Assembly: GCA_016719485.1 (NCBI GenBank)
Contig: JADJZB010000001.1
Location: forward strand, 1 to 28,769
DNA: 28,769 nucleotides
Direction of reading: 5' to 3'
Source of the DNA: Holophagales bacterium
GTDB lineage: Bacteria; Acidobacteriota; Thermoanaerobaculia; UBA5066
Shown here: in pieces, positions 25,475 to 28,769 of the stretch
Numbering within the stretch: the stretch's first letter is position 1
Layout: the number at the start of each line of letters is the position of its first letter
Program-made: the position numbers and the translations under genes
Notes under the pieces: generated by a model
Told to the model about the DNA's origin: nothing
What the model saw: only the letters and a program-made list of their open reading frames with translations
Databases searched by the model: none

Positions 25475-25959
25475 CCTGCGCCGTCACTCAGCCCTCGCCC
25501 TCGCGCTCCTTCTCGTGGCGCCGTCGCTCTCCTGCAGATCTACCTGCCGTTCCGCTTCCAGCTCGCGCCGCGCTCGTCGAGGAGGCCGGCCGGCTGCAGT
25601 ACGACTCCCGGCCCGATCGCGCTCCGCTGGCAGCCCGGCGGACTTTTTACGCGGGTCGACGTCAGGGCAATCCCGGCTTCATCGGCGGCGCGTCGCGCAC
25701 ACGCGCATCCCGACAGAGGTGCGCGACCTCGACGAAGGTCCGCGATTTCTCGACGCGCCGCAGGCGTCGAGGAGGAGCCCGGCGCGTCGTGACGATCCAC
25801 GTGGTCGACGCGAAGGCGTCCTTCAAGTACGGCAGGCGGAAGAGAGACCAGGATCGACCGCGCTGCACCCTCAAGGTCGAGGTGGAAGACGGGAAGGCCC
25901 GCTGGAGCGAGGCGTACTTCGCTTCCGACGAGCCGGCGGGCGAGCCTGAGGCAGACTGA
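25475..25959 (+). CDS. Small exported protein of unknown function (frameshifted)
   Basis: Follows the kinase gene directly, behind a TGAGGAGGT ribosome site that contains the likely kinase stop. The start codon is not intact: the first readable residues are RRHSALALALLLVAPSLSC, a clear signal peptide, perhaps a lipoprotein since it ends in Cys, although the lipobox is imperfect. Later pieces read GFIGGASRTRIPTEVRDLDEGPRF and VVTIHVVDAKASFKYG, then CTLKVEVEDGKARWSEAYF, with an acidic C-terminus. No family is recognised. Two or three indels are needed. Co-transcription with the kinase suggests it may work with that kinase's outer domain, but this is inference. Confidence 0.55.
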
Positions 25960-26060
25960 GGTCCTCGACGGGGTCTACGACGAAAGTCTCGGCGGCCCTC
26001 GCCCGCAGGCGCGTCGTGCGGCGGCTCGCCGAGCCCCTGCGCCCTGACCGGTCGCCGCCG

Positions 26061-26485
26061 TCAGCCTTCCGCCAGCCAGGCGGCCACCGCCGTGGCCATC
26101 CGCTTCCCCTCGTCCGCGTCGAGCCGGCCGCTCAGCCGGTCGATGCCGAGCCCGTGCCCGGCGTCGGGCGCAAAGGATAACTTGGAAGTGGACGTGCGGC
26201 ACTGCCTGGTGTGCGGCGGCGCCGACCCGTTCTGAAGGAGACGTTTGCGAAGTCGCGCGTACCGGTCGCGGCCACCATCACAGCGAGCGATGCGCGGAAG
26301 GACGTCCTATGGCCGCCGCCGACTCCTCGGAAGCGCGTCGACCGTGGCCGCCGCTCCCTTCGGGACGACGAGCGTGTGACCTGGCGCGAGGGGCGCGATG
26401 TCGAGGAACGCGAACCATCACGTCACCAGAGACCCGGTGGCTCGGGATCTCCCCGGATGATCCGCGTGAAGATCGTCTCGCTCAC
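26061..26485 (-). CDS. HIT-family nucleotide hydrolase/transferase (frameshifted)
   Basis: A histidine-triad protein of about 140 residues, acting on nucleotide-phosphoramidates or dinucleotides in the cytoplasm. The N-terminus reads VSETIFTRIIRG, a typical HIT start, followed by FLDIAPLAPGHTLVVPK, TVDALPEESAAAIG, LLQNGSA and the triad region VPHVHFQVI. The C-terminus is KRMATAVAAWLAEG. At least three indels occur (near 26410, 26310 and 26210). The span of 425 bases is therefore not a multiple of three. The GTG start at 26485 shares GTGA with the likely true stop of the upstream kinase gene. No terminator is evident in the 100-bp gap to the convergent exported-protein gene. Confidence 0.82.
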
Positions 26486-28769
26486 GGCTTGCCTCCGGCC
26501 TTCTCTGGCCGCCCTTCGACGAGACATCTCGACGAGCCATATGTTCCAGTCGTCTCGGCAAGCTCTTTAGTAGATGTGGCGTCGCCGGTCGGCGACCAGG
26601 CGGGGTAGCGGACATAGGTATTGAGGCGGCGATTCGCCGTCACCGTGCGATCCCGTCTTCCCGTCGCGGAAGACCCATCCCACGTTCCAGACGCCGTCGC
26701 GCAGGCCGGCGAAGGCGATCTTCGAGCCGTCCGGCGAGGAACGAGTGAACCAGCTGCTGCCCCGGCCGCGGGTCAGCTGGACCGGCGTCCCGCCGGTGGC
26801 AGGAACCGTGAAGACGTGGACGTCCTCTTCGCGCTTGGCCTCAGAGGCGAGCGTCGTGCCGTCAGGAGCCCGCTTGCAGGAACGCAGCGAGCTCAAGTGT
26901 CGGAGGTGATCTGCCGCAGCGTCCCCGCCGGGAAACTCGGCGACCCAGACGTTCAGCGTCGTCCCTCCGCGGTTGGGTGGAACGCGACCTTCGTGCCGTC
27001 GGCGAGATGCGCATCGCGTGATTGCCCCGGGCCAGAAGTCGGCGACCGCATCCTCCGCCCCGTCGCGAGGTCGAGGAGAAGAAGGCGCGGTGGCCACGCC
27101 GGGCGACATGAACCCGAGCCGGCGGTACTCCGCGAAGCAGTGCGGGTAGTCGTCGTCGGAGGATCGGTCGTCCGCTGAACGCCCGTCTCCGCCGTCGGCA
27201 CCGACGATCCAGATGTCCTGGTTCGCGCCGGGCCTCCAGCGGCTACAAACGCGATCTGCTGCCGTCGTTCAGAGACGGCGGACGAAGGCCGCCCGTCTCG
27301 CGCGTCTTGGCCGACCGGGCCGCTGGCCTTCCGCGCGTCGGGGGCACCGCTTCCAGATGTTGCTGGCCCATCGCGAGGCCGGCGTAGGCGGCACCAGGTG
27401 CCGTCGCGCGAGACCGCCGGCGCTCTTGACCCAGCCGAGCCCCGCGACACCAGACGTCGCGATCCTCAGGCGCGAGGGCCAGCACCGTCTGTGTCGCGAC
27501 CTGCGCCGGTGAACGACGCTCCAGTTTTCCGACCAGCACGGGAAGGGGACGGCGCCGCCGTCAACCCCATACCGAACCGTAGCACTGCCCGTTCCTTCAG
27601 CTCCACTTCGCCGGCCATTGCCGTCCACGCCGACAGTCCAGATCTCCGGAGGACGTGCAGTTTGTAGCTAACGGTGATCCGCCTTCCCCAAATCGGGCGA
27701 CCGGGGCCGCGCGCCGTGCCCGCCGCTCGGGCCGCCCCACACCTGCGTCAGGGCGCTGGCGGCGAACCGTCGAGGGCGATCCAGAGGACGGAGGAAGGCG
27801 CGCCGAGCAGGTTCGCCGCAGTCGACCACCGACCCCGACTTCGAGGACGAGGGCTTGCCGTCGGGCGAGAACGAGGGACGCAGGCCGAACGTCGTCTGGC
27901 TGGCGCGAAAGCGCCACCGAGGCGGGCACGAGGAACCTGCCGCCGACGCTCTTGACGTGGTAGGCGATCGTCTCGCCGTCGGGCGACCAGGCCGGGTGAG
28001 GTTCTGCCGGCCGTCCGTCGTGAGCTGGGTCTCCCGGCTTCCCGATGCAGGGGCCGGCGGTGATCTCGAACCGGCCCGACCGGTCAGACGCGTAGGCCGG
28101 GGCTCTGCCGTCGGGCGAGAAGGCGGGAAAGACGTCGAGGCCGGCGGACGAGGTCAGCTGGACCGGTCTGAGGGGCGGCCCCTCCCGAAGACCCCGGCTC
28201 CCGCCCCGACCGAACCAGAGAGGAACGGCTGCACCGGCGACGGCCGCGAGGAAGCACGCCCCCACGGCGAGCGCGAGCCGCCGGCGGCTCCGGGGCCGGC
28301 ACCGCCGAGGAGCGCCGACATCGTCGGAACCGCGCGGACGCGGTGCGGGCGGGTGCGGGCTCGCCGAGCTCCCGGCCCCGGTGGCCAGCACACTCACGAT
28401 CGCGGCGGCCATCTCGCGCATCGAGGCGAATCGCTGGGCCGGGTCCGCTGCGAAGGGCCCGGTCCGCGACTTCGGCGACCCCCGGACGACGCCGCTTCAC
28501 CGAAGCCGGGAATCGGCGGGTGCCCGAAGGTGGAGGATGGCGTACATGACATCGACCAGCGTCTCCCTTCGAAGGAGCTTTCCCGCCAGGAGCTCGTAGA
28601 AGACGATGCCGAGGGAGAAGATGTCGCTGCGCGCGTCGACCTTCTTCCGCTCGCCTGCTCAGAGACATGTACTGCGCCGTGCCGACGACGAGACCGTCGG
28701 TCGTGAGCGACGGCTGGCTCCGTCGTCCTCCGGTACGGACTGGACTTTCGCGAGGCCGAAGTCGAGAAC
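26482..28769 (-). CDS. Ser/Thr protein kinase with TolB/PD40-type propeller, partial
   Basis: The gene enters from beyond the right edge. The first visible residues are LDFGLAKVQSVPEDDG, the DFG motif, so the N-lobe and catalytic loop are missing from the window. Then come VVGTAQYMS, DARSDIFSLGIVFYELLAGK, the end of the kinase domain, and a transmembrane helix (LALAVGACFLAAVAGAAVPLWF, about 28210-28280). After it are propeller blades of the TolB/PD40 type: VQLTSSAGLDVFPAFSPDG, PAWSPDGETIAYHVKSVGG, GGTPVQLTRGRGSSWF and SSPDGSKIAFAGLRDGVW, with a last blade ending WNIWLVEM. The kinase is inside and the propeller outside the membrane. Many indels are present. An early in-frame stop at 26567 follows an indel. 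The true stop is likely TGA at 26482, overlapping the HIT start. This architecture is frequent in Acidobacteriota. Confidence 0.87.

Noticed and set aside
1..28769. tRNA, rRNA or phage attachment sites
   Set aside because: I found no TTCGA-type T-arm with matching acceptor stem, no rRNA-like stretch and no integrase gene.

Overview
The window is about 28.8 kb of very GC-rich bacterial DNA with tightly packed genes, many GTG or TTG starts, and no rRNA, tRNA or CRISPR that I can see. Gram-negative traits (an outer-membrane beta-barrel, lipoproteins) occur alongside two membrane-anchored Ser/Thr kinases, one carrying a TolB/PD40-type propeller, and a SAM-riboswitch-controlled metK. This mix suggests an Acidobacteriota-like organism (Thermoanaerobaculia-type), but that is an inference from gene content, not a demonstrated placement. 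Sequence quality is uneven. About 4.8-16.5 kb reads cleanly, while the first 1.7 kb and everything after about 16.5 kb is full of single-base frameshifts, often in G/C runs. Genes there were rebuilt by joining motifs across frames.

Left part (1-8.1 kb): a sulfide:quinone-reductase-like flavoprotein (+) meets a GAF-GGDEF-EAL cyclic-di-GMP protein (-). Next on the minus strand come a GAF-SpoIIE serine phosphatase coupled to pssA, a small two-pass membrane protein, an outer-membrane beta-barrel, and two paralogous exported proteins that overlap by four bases and end in the same VPLP tail. This stretch concerns signalling and the cell envelope.

Middle (8.1-17.6 kb): a plus-strand run encodes an alpha/beta hydrolase, a GNAT acetyltransferase, a DUF350 membrane protein coupled to a membrane-anchored transglutaminase-like protein, then a SAM-clan riboswitch and metK. 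After metK lies an 870-bp gene-free block. It is bounded by two octamer tandem arrays, each directly behind the stop codon of one of two convergent genes, and it holds REP-like palindromes and a duplicated 12-mer. Beyond it are a PaaI-type thioesterase and an M2 (ACE-like) metallopeptidase on the minus strand, and a divergent S15/CocE hydrolase whose open frame is continuous only because two indels cancel.

Right part (17.6-28.8 kb): two GT-C membrane glycosyltransferases (PMT_2/GT39-type and PIG-V-like) and a type IIA topoisomerase B subunit run on the minus strand. A 1.1-kb stretch that I cannot assign follows. Then come a Ser/Thr kinase with a Pro/Thr-rich extracytoplasmic linker and a small exported protein (+), facing a HIT-family protein coupled to a second kinase-propeller gene (-) that runs off the window edge.

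Four gene pairs share a 4-base NTGA stop/start overlap with a non-ATG start, so translational coupling looks like a common device here. The best candidates for something new are the DUF350/transglutaminase pair next to riboswitch-controlled metK, the twin VPLP proteins with their beta-barrel neighbour, and the symmetrical 3'-end repeat arrays.
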